A stretch of 64,000 bases of DNA from Brachycybe producta (lineage: Eukaryota; Arthropoda; Diplopoda; Playtdesmida; Andrognathidae), in assembly GCA_036925085.1 (NCBI GenBank), contig JAUPFP010000176.1:1-64000 (forward strand), given 5' to 3'. This document shows, piece after piece, positions 53,001 through 64,000 of this stretch (positions within the stretch are counted from its first letter, which is position 1; each line of letters begins with the position of its first letter). A program made the position numbers and the translations under genes. The notes below the pieces were generated by a model that did not search any database, was not told where the DNA came from, and was given only the letters and a program-made list of their open reading frames with translations.

Positions 53001-53125
53001 AAGAAGAAGAAAAAAAGAGATTCCAAGCAGAGTGGACATTTGAGATAGATAACAGGTGGTTCTCATATACAGAATTGTATGATATCATGAAATTGAAACT
53101 CAAGTGTTGTTTCTGCTACATCTAA
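53001..53125 (+). CDS. candidate coiled-coil terminal exon (unproven)
   Basis: A good acceptor (CTCTAATATTTCAG) precedes an open stretch that, in phase 1, reads an acidic/basic start (EEEEKKRFQAEW) and continues to TAA at 53123-53125. An internal AG|GTGGTT could also be a donor. The phase fits dac exon 34203-34271, so it might be an alternative dac terminal exon, or belong to another gene, or be chance. I do not recognise the tail. Confidence 0.3.
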
Positions 53126-53313
53126 TGTTTTGTAATTTAAAACATTTTATATGCGGCCATTGCAAAATATGCAAATGACCAACAACAATTTACATAAGAA
53201 TTCTGCTGGGGACCCACCACAGCCCCCACCCCCCGCAAATGCAGAGGGAAGGGAGGGGAGCGCAGGAGGTTTGGAGGTGCAAAGGGAGCGCAATGTTGTA
53301 AGCAGCAAGGGCG

Positions 53314-53520
53314 ACATGCATTTAGAAATCGGGACAAACAGAAGTTGGCTCCGCACTTTTTTATGACGACCGGCAACTTCTAATTGGTTTGTTGTGTGGT
53401 TCGACGTTGAAAAGGGCAGAGCGTGTGACGTCAGACTACATAACCAACCAATTAGCAGTTGCGTTCGTCATAAAAAGGGCGGAGCCAACTTGTGTTCGTC
53501 CAGATTTCTAAATGCCTGTG
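53314..53520. mobile_element. palindromic MITE, GC-box family
   Basis: TTTAGAAATCGGGACAAACA ... CCAGATTTCTAAATGCCTG, with the CTCCGC/GGGCGGAG arms and TGACGTCA in the centre. Confidence 0.75.
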
Positions 53521-54129
53521 CAAGGGCGGCGCAAATGTTTCCTCCCTGAAGGCATAAACTTTTTACAGTCAACTTTTTAACACGAGGTTCTATGGAAGAC
53601 GGGTGCCGGAGTTCGGCCCCATTGCGCCCATATAAAATCTCGGAGACCGAATCTTGGCACGGGTTGCCGACACCCGATGACGCACATCAACTGACCTTGG
53701 ACCGTCACCATTTTTTTAGACAGTAACTAAGCGCAACCAAAACTAGGCTACGCCACTGCGCCCATCTTTAGTTCTACTTTAACAGAACTTATTTCTGTTA
53801 ATGTGTATAGGGTTCCTCTATTATGTGTATTTGTGACTGTGTGTGAAAGTTCTCTTTTTCTAGTCTTTATAAATTAAAATCTCCGCCGGGCTCAAAAGGC
53901 AATCAATCCGTGAGAGATTAAAATAAGCATTCTAACTAAAACTGAAAGCAAAAGACACAGAAATGAATGAATGAATAAATGAGCGAATATTTGCACAGTT
54001 AAATGAGATAAGTGAAATTCCTGACAATCAAAGCTAATCAAATAGATCCCGCACCATAATTATATATTTAGAACTGCATTCAAACAGCCGTTTTAATCAC
54101 ATTAAGAGTTAAAAGAGGCTTATGACACG

Positions 54130-54313
54130 ACAGGCGTCTGTGCCCAGCACCAACTTTTCGTTTGCTCCGCCCTTTTATGAGCGTCAGACCAAATATCAAC
54201 CAATTAGAAATTGAAAAGGGCGGGACATGTGACATCAGACCAAGAGAAATGATTGATGCCGCTTATAAAAGGGTGGAGCAAATGAAATGCTAGTGCTGGG
54301 CAAAGCTGCCTGT
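54130..54313. mobile_element. palindromic MITE, GC-box family, diverged copy
   Basis: ACAGGCGTCTGTGCCCAGCA ... GTGCTGGGCAAAGCTGCCTGT, with GCTCCGCCCTTTTATGAGCG and GCTTATAAAAGGGTGGAGC arms; the central CRE-like motif is degenerate (GACATCA). Confidence 0.65.
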
Positions 54314-56797
54314 TATTACAGGGAATTACTTATTCCGAGAGAAGTGTCGAGGTATAGCCTCTCCTACGCAGGCTCCGTACCTCTTTTAATTTCAATTGTC
54401 TTGTGATGTGAGGCGTGGACCCGGTTGCATAGAAAAACATACATCGACGCTTCTATCGCGATAGGTATAGATTTTCTATGTGGGGGAGGGGGGTTCAAAG
54501 CAAGGGTGCCATATGAGCAGTGGCTTAGCTAGAGTTTGTGCCGCCCTGTGCAGAATATATTTCGCGAGCGCAGCGAGCGACAAAAATTCTATAATTTTTT
54601 TCTTGGGCCATCTTAAAAGTTTTATAAAGCTCCTACTATCCGGACTTGAAAAAAACTTTTCTTTTCGTTGATGCCACTGCTACGTGCGTATTAGTTACAA
54701 CCCATGAAATACGAATTATAGCTTAGCGGAGTAGGATGATTAAATTTTTTATTTTACAATATTTTTTTGTATAATGTTCCCATTTTACATAGTTGAAATG
54801 ATCAATTTGGGGGGGGGGTTGAACCCTCCAAACTCCCCCTCCCCTATACCTACGCCCTTTAGTGCCCTGTAATAAGCCTCAAGGAGACAGAAAGCAGCAG
54901 AAGAAGAAATAAAATCAGTGAAGCTGAGCGCCTACTAAGTCGGTGATGTGACACGGCGGAAGCGCAGACAAGTTGTAGCGCGGAAACAGCTCTGGAAAAA
55001 AGTCTGGAACTTCTTGAAGTGGGTGAGTTTCTCGCTACGCTTCACTTCGCTTCCGCCCTAATAGACGGGTAAGCGGAGAGGAATTTATCAGGTTCCTTCC
55101 ATAGTCTACCGCATGAGTCATTATTATGAGAAAATAGAAATGGAGGGCTCAAAACGGTGTTGTGGCGCGTTCATAATGAACGGTCCTTTACTTTAAAAAC
55201 TACCGTAACTACGTGTTGTGCCGGGTCACCGACCTAGTGGGCGCTCAGCTTGACACTGTTTTAGAAACTAGAAGGTGGTTCAGAAACTAGAAAGTTTTTC
55301 AGAAACTAGAAGGTGTTTCAGAAACTAGAAGGTGGTTCAGAAATTAGAAGGTGTTTTCGAAACGATGGATGCCGTCGACCAAGCCTGAGTGTATTCGAGG
55401 CTATTTTCTAACAGTTGTTTTCAAATGAAGCCACACCACAGACACGAAAAACACACATTCAGTAGTTATAAGAGATCTCAATAATAAAAAACGTAAACCA
55501 CAAATTCCACCAACAATATTTAGGAAATATTAAAAGTGGCTTTGAATTTATGAGCAAATGTATCTACTGTAGGCCTTTATATAGAAAAAGACGAGAAAAA
55601 AAAATGTTACTACTTGAAATACCAAATGCAGTCTACTAAAATATTGAAATTCAAATGTTTTTTCTCTTTTTTTTTGCCGAGAAAAATTGAGAGAAAGAAG
55701 AAAACATGAAAATAATTGAATTTCCAGAAGTTAAAGTTTATATAATATATTTTAATTCCAGTTCAATCATACTTCAAAGATGTCAGATTGGGTTATCTCA
55801 AGAGAGAAAGAGAGAAAAATAAACCGCACTTATTTACAAAAAGAAGCATATATAGTTGAGATTAAGAGAGAAAATGTAGAGGGAAGGGGAAGAGGGTTTT
55901 TATAAAATGCGGTGAATGGGCTCCCGTATACCGGATGTCTTAGAATCGACGCCCTCAGTCTATAGACTCTATACCCTTGCCACTCTGATAAAAACGCCTC
56001 ATTGAATGTCAAAAACTGAACGAGGGCCGTTCAGTTCCTAAGCATTTTTAAAACTGCTCGAGCAAATCTGATGACTAGACCGGCAGCTCTGCCCAGCCAT
56101 AGCCTCCTATAGATACAGGCCTGTCAGCTTCCCATTGACTCTATGGAGCATTAAAATGGCACCGGTTACGTATCTAAATAACACTAGAGGCGCTTTGAGT
56201 CGATGCTGAAAACTAAGGTTTGTACATAGCCTTCCTGTATATAGCCCCTAAAACCATGTTCATCCCCCTTTAAAGTATGTTCATCCTTTTATTTCTCTGT
56301 TTATCCCTTTAAAATGTGTGGTCATCCATAATATAGTGTTCATCTAAGTGGTGCATCTATATGCATTCTGTGTTTTGTGTTAGAGTTACCCCCCAATGTT
56401 CATCCCGTTCATTTGTTCATCTTTTTATCCTGATCCGGCCATCGATAGTATCGACATATCGATATTTCGATGTCGATATTCGATATATTGAACCATCGAT
56501 AGTGACCTCTTCGATATCAATATCGATATTTAGCTTGCGAGGTCCCATTCTCATTGCCTATATATGAAGACGCGCACCACGTGTAAAACTCGGGAAGGGA
56601 ATGACGTAGTGAGCTGAAAATAGTTGCATTAACTCGGAATTTCCGGAAAGAATAACCTGTGCAAATTTCATGACCATTTATGTGCAAAGAAATATCAATT
56701 TTGTTTTATATATAAGATTTAAGTTACTTGTTTTTCAACTAACCCTGCATACCAAAAATAAATAAAGTGAATCCAAGAAAAGTTCAGAATTCCTATC

Positions 56798-57159
56798 TAC
56801 GGAGCCCTGTAAAGGACAAGCGAAAATTTCTTTTTTTTTTTAAATCTCAACATTTCGACTTTTTCCAAAATCGCGACATTTCGACATTTAATCTCTTTTA
56901 TTCGGTCATGTTAATTATGCCATGTTGTGTGCACCATACTCTAATAATTAAATTATTGCTGCACCACAAGAGGGTGCTTTGCAATAATTTCATTATTAGA
57001 GTATGGTGCGCACAACATGGCCGAATAAGAGATTAAAAGTCGGAATGTCAAGTTTAAAGTAGAAATTTCGAGATTAAAGTCGAAATGTCGAGATTCTGGA
57101 AAAAGTGGAAATGTCGAGATTTTAAAATAAATCTCGCATGCCCTTTACAGGGCTCCGTA
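56798..57159. mobile_element. palindromic element (TACGGAGC family), copy 2
   Basis: TACGGAGCCCTGTAAAGGAC ... GCCCTTTACAGGGCTCCGTA. Arms with TTATTCGGTCATGTTAATTA and AATAAGAGATTAAAAGTCG segments as in 43353-43696. Confidence 0.75.
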
Positions 57160-58789
57160 CCTATCTCAAATTTTGAATCCAAAAATATATATAAGAAGCT
57201 TAGCTTGTGTTAAAAAAAAAGAGTCAGCTAGGATGATTACATGTGTTATGTGACTCCCATTTCAAAATGGAGTATAGATTTAAGAGTTGAGGTTAAGGTA
57301 GCAGATTTCCAAGAGTAAGAAAAATCGAATCCTTCCACCTCCCTTTTCCAAAAAGAAAAAAAAAAAGAGCTAGAGATCTATTCTTAATGTTGTCTGTGTT
57401 TCTGTGTGTTATAGGTTAGGACAAGAGTGTTGTTTGAGGTTAGAAGTAAGAAAAATTCAGTTATTGGTCCCCAGTGAGCCAAAAAAAAAAGAAGATATAA
57501 ACCACATACTAACATTGGTACATACATGGTCACTCACTATATTACCGCTAAATAATCAGAAAGAACTTCAAACTCAAATGTAAACTCATAACTCAAAAGA
57601 TCCAGTAAATGCTCAAAATGATGATCCACCTCCCCACCCCCACACAAACACATACACCTCCTCCACAAAACAGAAAATCGTATTTCTTTTCATGTACAAC
57701 AAATAACTGTACAAAATACGAAATAAGATATCAGCATCATACTTCATATGCTTCAAAATTTCGAAATTATGTACCTGGTATAACTAAAAATAGCTGAATA
57801 TACACTGTATAGCTCAAAACAGAATCTAAAGATGATTTTCACTGAAGAAACTTCAGTTTTTGTTTGGATCTGAAAATGTATTAAAAGTAGTAGCGCTTGT
57901 ATTTTCGGCAACGTTTATTCGGCTCATATGTCAGGGCCGGAAGTCGGTCGAGTGACGTCCGTCACATGGTGAAGGAATAGCCCCGTTACATTCAATGTGT
58001 CTGTTCTCACAACGGCGTGCCGTGACGGGGACAGGGCTCTGACCCTGCCACCGGGCGCGGGTGCACATCGTCATGTTTACTTTCGCACCCCCCCCCCCCC
58101 GGGTGATGGTCACCGCGCTCTCGGCAAGCAGCCGTACAACTTCACAACATTAATAAATAAAAAAATCATACCACGTCATGATATCGTAGCAGAAGTTCAT
58201 CGAGGGTTTTCCTCGGACAAGTGTGGTGTCCAGATTGCGTGGTCGAGACAGGGTCGGAGCGCTGACACCTTTCCGGCACCTGTCTCGGCCCGTTAAATCT
58301 CAACACCGTGACAATTACAATTACAAAAAATACTCTGCAAGCAGCCAGTTGGCTTATGACAGAGGGACCTTAAGATCAAAGTGCTGCAAGATGCAACGTC
58401 AACATAGAATAATTACAAAAAAAATAACCTGCATTGCAAATTTAAAAAAATATGAATGCAGTCATAAAAATTTAAACCCACAATTCATTAATGACATCAT
58501 CAATAGCCCTGTTTAGTAAGAGCATCCCCATTGTCATATCTTTCGAAAAAAGACTAGTAATAAGAGTTAGTCTTAGCAAAAAAATCTCTCAATTTCCCTT
58601 GAGTGGGGGGGGGGGGGGGGGGGGGGTCACCCCTCTTCCCACATACAATGCTTTACATATATCACTAGACTGCGGTTTGGGACAATGACCACGTACAATT
58701 TTCTTAAACATGAAGACCCAGTGACCCACCAGCATTTCAGTAACACTATCGGTAAACTTATATCGGCCACAAACAAATCTCGCTGCCCA

Positions 58790-58992
58790 CAGGCAATAAG
58801 AAAACGAGATGAACAGAAGTTGTCTCCGCCCTTTTTATGACGACCTACAACTTCTAATTGGTTTGTTTTGTGGTTCGACGTTGAAAAGGCCGGAGCTTGT
58901 GACGTCAGACTACATAACCAACCAATTAGAAGTTGCGTTCATCGTAAAAAGGGCGGAGCCAACTTCTGTTCATCCCATTTTCTAATTGCCTG
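58790..58992. mobile_element. palindromic MITE, GC-box family
   Basis: CAGGCAATAAGAAAACGAG ... TTTTCTAATTGCCTG, arms with CTCCGCCCTTTTTATGACGA and AAAAAGGGCGGAGCC, central TGACGTCA. Confidence 0.8.
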
Positions 58993-59768
58993 TTGCTGCC
59001 CTATGCTGGGTCATCTCCACTGCACGAGTTAATGCTACAGAATGGGGATTCCACACAATCAAAACAGAAAACGGGCCACACATACTGTTTATCTAAATAA
59101 ATAAAAAAACTCAAAAATGTGTCTCATTTTAATGTTTCAGACATTCTCATTTCCAAAGTTATCGAGTTCTTAATAAATAAGAAAATTAATTATATATTTT
59201 TTTTATCAACATATGGTCTCTCTCTCTCTCTCTCTCTCTCTTTCTTCCCGCCCACAAATATCTCCCCACACTCACCATTGTAGGTTTTTTTTAATTCAAG
59301 AAACAAGAAAAAAAAATAAGATGCAAAAAAAAAGTCTGTTCATTTATGAAATATTAGCAGATTTAATGAGAGGTGCATGAGTTTGCAAATATATTTTTAC
59401 ATATCTGAAACATCAAAAGCTGTTTTCTTCAGTTGCAATTGGCTTATCCAACGATAGACTGGCTCCACACGATGCCTGTACTTGTCACATATTTTTGTGT
59501 CGCCATGAAATCTTTACAAAGTATTTTTCAACACAGAAAACCCCTATTCAATATAGTTTTTATGTTTTGACCAGTGGCGTCACAGGGGTGCGCGGACCGC
59601 ACCAGGTGACACTAATCACAAGGGTTCACATATTGTTCTCATGCGTACTTCAAGTATGCATCTGCAAGTACGCATGATGTGGAGAATCAATACTTTTATT
59701 ACTCGATTTTATTTAACTTCATTAATTTGTTTGTTTGTCCACCTTCTGAAATATTTGAAAATATAATC

Positions 59769-59863
59769 AGTCTCAGCACGGAGATTGGAACCCACGAGCA
59801 ACATTACCTTTGGTTGAGAGTCCGAGACACTAAACACTACACCAGCACACCACCACTACACAA
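59769..59863 (-). repeat. tRNA-like SINE fragment
   Basis: The minus strand reads a TGGTGTAGTG A-box-like segment, then CAACCAAAGG, then GGGTTCCAATC as a B box, at tRNA-like spacing. The rest does not fold into a clean tRNA, so a tRNA-derived SINE head is more likely than a functional tRNA. Confidence 0.4.
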
Positions 59864-60255
59864 GACACAATTATACCTTCTTTGTTTTTACTTTTTAGAC
59901 CTTTTTTTTTTATAAAATCAAGTATCACAAATAACTATGTTTTTTGTTTAATTCTCTTGTTTTTACTTTAATTCTCTCCTTCACTTTCGGGAAATTTGAA
60001 TTAAAAATACTGATAAACTAAAAAAAATTATATAATGATAAAAGCCAGTCTGAATTACTCTGAAGTTTGGACTACCAAGATCTGGAATATATAGATTCTA
60101 CTGTATTTAGATAAAAAAAAATTTAGATGAACTGTATTTATTCACATTTGTTTCAGTGAAATGATTGATATAAAAAATTTCTTTTCGTAAAAAAAAATTT
60201 AATATTCTCACAATTTTTACAACTTAAAAAAAACCTTTTGAGACTAATTACTCAA

Positions 60256-60666
60256 TAGGAAAGGGCCATTCGAATCCTCTAATCCCACGAATCTTGGAAA
60301 ATATTCGAGATTCGAAAACTCGAATCTTCGCGCTTTTTTTCGTCTTTCAAATCTTTCGAATCCTAACCTAAAAAAAACTTTGGTAAAATTAGTTTTAACT
60401 CCATTGACGTCCAATAGAAGCGTTCACTAACAAAAAAACCCGGCGATTGTTGGCAATTTCGGTATTGTAACCGGATCACCAATGGATCACCTTGTGGCCT
60501 GACCCTCAGTGAAGCCACACTGTATTTTTTTATTATTAATAATTTAATATTTAATATTATTTCATTTATTTGTATCTTCTTAATTCTTATCTTTGAAGGA
60601 TTCGAGTGATTCGAGAACCTTTTAGGATTCGGATTCGAGAAAATTTAGGATTTGTCTCCATCTCTA
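60256..60666. mobile_element. hAT-like MITE (GATTCGAG family)
   Basis: TAGGAAAGGGCCATTCGAATCC ... TTTGTCTCCATCTCTA, same orientation and internal order as 6050-6441. Target duplication not clear. Confidence 0.65.
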
Positions 60667-61605
60667 GTTTTAAAATACATATAAAAAAATTAAATAAATT
60701 ATAAACTTTACATATGTGATTTTTTTTCTCCTAAAAAATTTGAAAAATTCACAACGAAACCCCATTTTTCCCCTTAGTTAATTAACATTACTCCCCTACT
60801 CGGCCTACATGTACTGTTTAACTCTTATGTCCTTTGTAAATTTATAACCTAAATTTACCCATTTACCCACATTACTAAGGATTCGATTTGGATTGGTACA
60901 GGAGGACTCGGAGGAGATCCATGGAGGAAGTCGGGAAGGGGTGACACCAACCCTAGTGATGCCACTGGTTTTGATCCAGGAGAGACTTTACAAAAATAAG
61001 ACTGCTATAAGACAATAAATTGTCATATCTAGCTCACAACCTTGCAAATAACAAAATATTATGAGTCTATGACAAATATTGTCCTATGACTGTGCACAAG
61101 GTATTGTGACATCTTCAGAACAGCCAGCTTGGCCAATTATAAGGAGTCTAGCTATTCTTTTAGCTGGGCCAACCATGGCCTTCCTAATACCCCGAAGTTG
61201 GTCACAATTAGCCCCGGCTGGGAATCTTGAATCCTGCTTAAGGATCCACTGATGCGGAGGACATGCTTCTGAAGTCCTAACTAACAAAGAGATCTGGAGT
61301 GTGCCTCATGCATTACTTTTATTTATTTCTCCCAGAGGAGACTGACACCCCAGAGGCCCAGTACCAAGTCAAACTGACCAATGACTGACCCTATGTCAGA
61401 AGCAATTCCTAATGTGGAACTTGAAATGACTCTGTAATGGTTTCAAATGGACAACAAAAGTTTAATAACAAAAGTTTTCAGGAGTTCAGTCTCTCTCTCT
61501 CATAAAAGTTGTTACAAAATCATAAAATATGATAAATATCAATCATAAAAAAATAAGAATTGAGCTAGATAAAAGAACCGCCCTCCAACCACCCACCTAG
61601 AACAA

Positions 61606-61810
61606 CAGACAATTAGAAAACGGGATGAAAAGAAGTTGGCTCCGCCCTTTTTATGACGACTGGCAACTTCTAATTGCTTGGTTATGTAGTCAGACGTCAC
61701 ATGCTCCGCCCCTTTTCAACGTCAAACCCACAACAAACCAATTAGAAGTTGCCGGTCGTCATAAAAAGGGCGGAGCCAACTTCTGTTCATCCCGTTTTCT
61801 AATTGCCTGT
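61606..61810. mobile_element. palindromic MITE, GC-box family
   Basis: CAGACAATTAGAAAACGGG ... CCCGTTTTCTAATTGCCTGT; arms near-perfect; one CCGCCC/GGGCGG pair at each side and GACGTCAC in the centre. Confidence 0.85.
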
Positions 61811-62418
61811 CCTATAACCACTTTAGTTAGGTGTCAAAGGTCTTTTGTTTCAACACTTAATTCCATAACCAAATAAATGCTTCTTGAGAAGAAGTTCTCA
61901 TTTTTTGTTTGTTGTTTTCTTCTTCAGAAGAAGAAGAGAAAATATTTTCTTAATTAAATCTCTTAAGAATACATGAAGCTAATAAAAAAGAACGGGAGGG
62001 GGGAGGCTGTTGTTTATTATACACAATGAAAAATGAGAATAGCAGCAACAAGTTGGTCGGATTTTTAATCTGAATATGGGACCACAAAAACACACAATTA
62101 CTCAAAACATATTTAAGATTACCTTTGTCATAAAAGTCCACCATTCTTTCTCTTTTTTATTTTTTTTGTCCAATTAAAACATAGAAAAATATTTGAGGCC
62201 AAATTCTGTTGGACAACAAGAAAACAAAAGACAGTAAATAGCAAATATATAATATATATATAAAAATACCAAATCCCAAAAAATGCAAATAATATAAAAT
62301 ATGCAAATAAACTGAGAACAACATATGTTTATGTTATCTTTTAAAATCTTTTCTAGTTTCTACACATTTTTTTTTTCAAAACCCAAAAAATAAACGCTGA
62401 CTGACTGACTCATCGTCA

Positions 62419-63241
62419 GGAGGCTAACATCACAAAATTACTTCGAAAAATCTCCGCAAAGAGCGCTAGCAACGTTTTTCTATCGAGTTCATAGACCCAA
62501 TGTTAAAGAAAAAACGTTTAATTTTTAAAATACACAGCAGTCGGGGCGGCAATTGTTTATTTTTCATATTTAAAACTTGTCCAATTTTAATTTTACAAAG
62601 TGCAATGTGCACCTTAAATAGATGCTGATCGAGTGATAGAATGACATAAAATTGGTAAGTGCGGTTCTAGTTTTAAAAACTATTTCAAAATCACGAATTT
62701 CTAATTCTAACTCTGTGTTGAATTCAATTGAGTACGAGCTCATGAGAATAAAAAAAACATCCATTAAAATGCTGGTAAAAATACGTAAAAATAATTTTAA
62801 AAAACCAGAAAAAAATTACCACGTGCACCAATGTGTTGGCTTCACTGTGGTTTAATTATGGTTTTTTAAAGTTATTTTTAGGTATTTTTACGAGCATTTT
62901 AATGGATGTTTTTTTTCTTATTTGGGCGTTCTCAATGGAGTTTAAACGTAAGCGTTAGAAATTCGTGATTTTGAAATACTTTTTAAAAATAGAACCGTAC
63001 TTACCAATTTTTTGTCATTCTATCACTCGATCAGCATATATTTAAGGTGCACATTGCACTTTGAACCATCAAAATTGGACAACTTTAAATATGAAAAATA
63101 AACATATTGCCGCCTCGACCTGTGGATTTTAAAAATTAAACGTTTTTTTCTTAACATTAGGTCTATGGGCTCAATAGAAAAACGATGCTAGCGCTCTTTG
63201 CGGAGATTTTTCGAAGTAATCTTACGAATGTAGCCCTCTTA
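62419..63241. mobile_element. foldback element (CTCCGCAAAGAG family), copy 3
   Basis: About 820 bp with arms GGAGGCTAACATCACAAAATT..AAATCTCCGCAAAGAGCGCT and the inverse at the right end. The middle also pairs (TCCATTAAAATGCTGGTAA against TACGAGCATTTTAATGGA). Confidence 0.75.
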
Positions 63242-63953
63242 AGACACAACGTGAAAAACATTAAGTAAAAAAAAAACTCAAAAAGACACCCCAACAGACA
63301 AAAGAGATATTAAAGAGAAAATTAAGCTCATAAACAGAATTAATAACTTTTGTGTAGAAAATGAAAATGACAATAAAAAGTGAACATAAATTTTTCTCAT
63401 TAAAGTATCCTTTTATAACATAAAAAAGAAAGATTAGCTTTGAAGGAGGGTGCCGGGGGGGGGGGGGGGGAGGAGCTGGCCCCGGCCCCCCCCCCCCCAA
63501 TCTGTGGCATATTTTACACAAACCAACTTTACCTAGTCAATTTAGAGAGTCATACCTCTCTGAAGATGGTCAAAGCAGACAGAATTATAATAAAGAAAAC
63601 TCTCCAATTCTAAAAACAATACAAAACTGACCACTTGAATGTGTCATGGCGGCTACCTTTTCACTGTCTGAAAACATTGGTTAACTAAGTGGGATTTCTC
63701 AACTAATTACACCAAACTTAATTCTTAACAAATTCCTTTTTGAATGACGTCATTCAAATTATGTCATTCAATCGAATGACCAGCCTATAAAGAAGGGTTT
63801 CACACGATGCATATAAATGGCACCTATTATTTTGCACCTTGAACCCATAAACCATTTTCGATCTTTCTGCATTCCAAGGGCAAAATGAAGAGAAACTAGA
63901 AAGTGTTTTCGAAACTAGACGAGCAGTTTTCAATCACCTAATACATTGAACAC

Positions 63954-64000
63954 ACAGGTAACTAGAAAACGGGACGAACAGTAGTTGGCTCCGCCCTTTT
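63954..64000. mobile_element. palindromic MITE, GC-box family, cut by window end
   Basis: ACAGGTAACTAGAAAACGGG then GACGAACAGTAGTTGGCTCCGC; only the left arm is inside the window. Confidence 0.75.

Larger units (their letters stand above)
53126..64000. other. intergenic or intronic DNA, right part
   Basis: No gene is supported. Besides the listed MITEs: 53520-54120 unique-looking AT-rich DNA; 54510-54860 a repeat with AGTGGCTTAGCTAGAG and later CCCCTCCCCTATACCTACGC; 55255-55360 five tandem GTTTCAGAAACTAGAAGGTG units; 56440-56530 TATCGATATTTCGAT-type repeats; 57170-58780 no recognised structure apart from a G run at 58605-58626; 59220-59240 TC repeat; 63455-63500 G and C runs. Confidence 0.5.

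Noticed and set aside
59769-59863. Functional tRNA gene on the minus strand
   Set aside because: A and B box-like motifs are present, but I cannot build clean acceptor and anticodon stems; a SINE head fits better.
60899-60955. Exon-like stretch after GGTACAG in AT-rich DNA
   Set aside because: Acceptor context is poor, phase is not informative and the reading has no recognisable domain.
61084-61287. 67-residue minus-strand frame with Cys residues
   Set aside because: No recognisable family, no splice or promoter context; could be a decayed transposon piece but nothing supports it.

Overview
The window is metazoan nuclear DNA: AT-rich, intron- and repeat-dense, with GT-AG splice sites, many microsatellites and many short palindromic transposons. 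Three small coding exons on the + strand (886-1026, 34203-34271, 43799-43848) share compatible splice phases. Together they encode the C-terminal coiled coil and tail of a Dachshund (dac/DACH) homolog. Most of the rest is intron and 3' flank of that gene. The species cannot be named from the sequence; an invertebrate is my inference.

The main object is a complete Polinton/Maverick (adintovirus-like) element at 12728-28833. It is about 16.1 kb, lies in the roughly 33-kb dac intron, has a perfect 6-bp target duplication (GTCATA), 5'-AG...CT-3' ends and terminal inverted repeats of about 340 bp. All hallmark genes are open. The rightward block carries a packaging ATPase, a small basic/hydrophobic protein, a conserved unknown protein, a chromodomain integrase, a penton-like protein, a basic core protein, the major capsid protein and an adenain-like protease (15735-22224). 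The leftward block carries a spliced PC4-like ssDNA-binding protein, protein-primed DNA polymerase B and a dUTPase (27048-22371). The left end has an accessory region: a Bcl-2-like protein, a spliced RING-finger protein convergent to it with a long hairpin between them, a Cys/His nuclease-like protein (possibly Maelstrom/DEDDh-like) and an unknown small protein.

Expression signals are visible. An early-type promoter at the right end has a TATA box, a CCAAT box and six 32-bp CCAAT repeats. A TATA box plus short leader with a splice donor precedes the rightward genes, and several downstream ATGs sit 1-5 nt after AG acceptors. Five consecutive junctions in the rightward block are ATGA stop/start overlaps, and PC4/PolB is a sixth, which resembles a coupled polycistronic unit. 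The outermost ~120 bp of the two inverted repeats differ at one base and I see no broken hallmark gene, so the insertion looks young.

Flanks: 1-12721 and 28834-64000 hold the host exons plus non-autonomous transposons (a palindromic MITE family carrying CRE and GC-box motifs, a hAT-like family with a visible 8-bp duplication, a Harbinger-like MITE, large foldback elements), a solo LTR, a tRNA-like SINE fragment, minisatellites and long simple repeats. The Polinton itself lies in an older repeat whose other copy, at 5921-7330, was hit by a hAT-like MITE and by an LTR element. Coordinates of repeats are read by eye and can be off by several bases.
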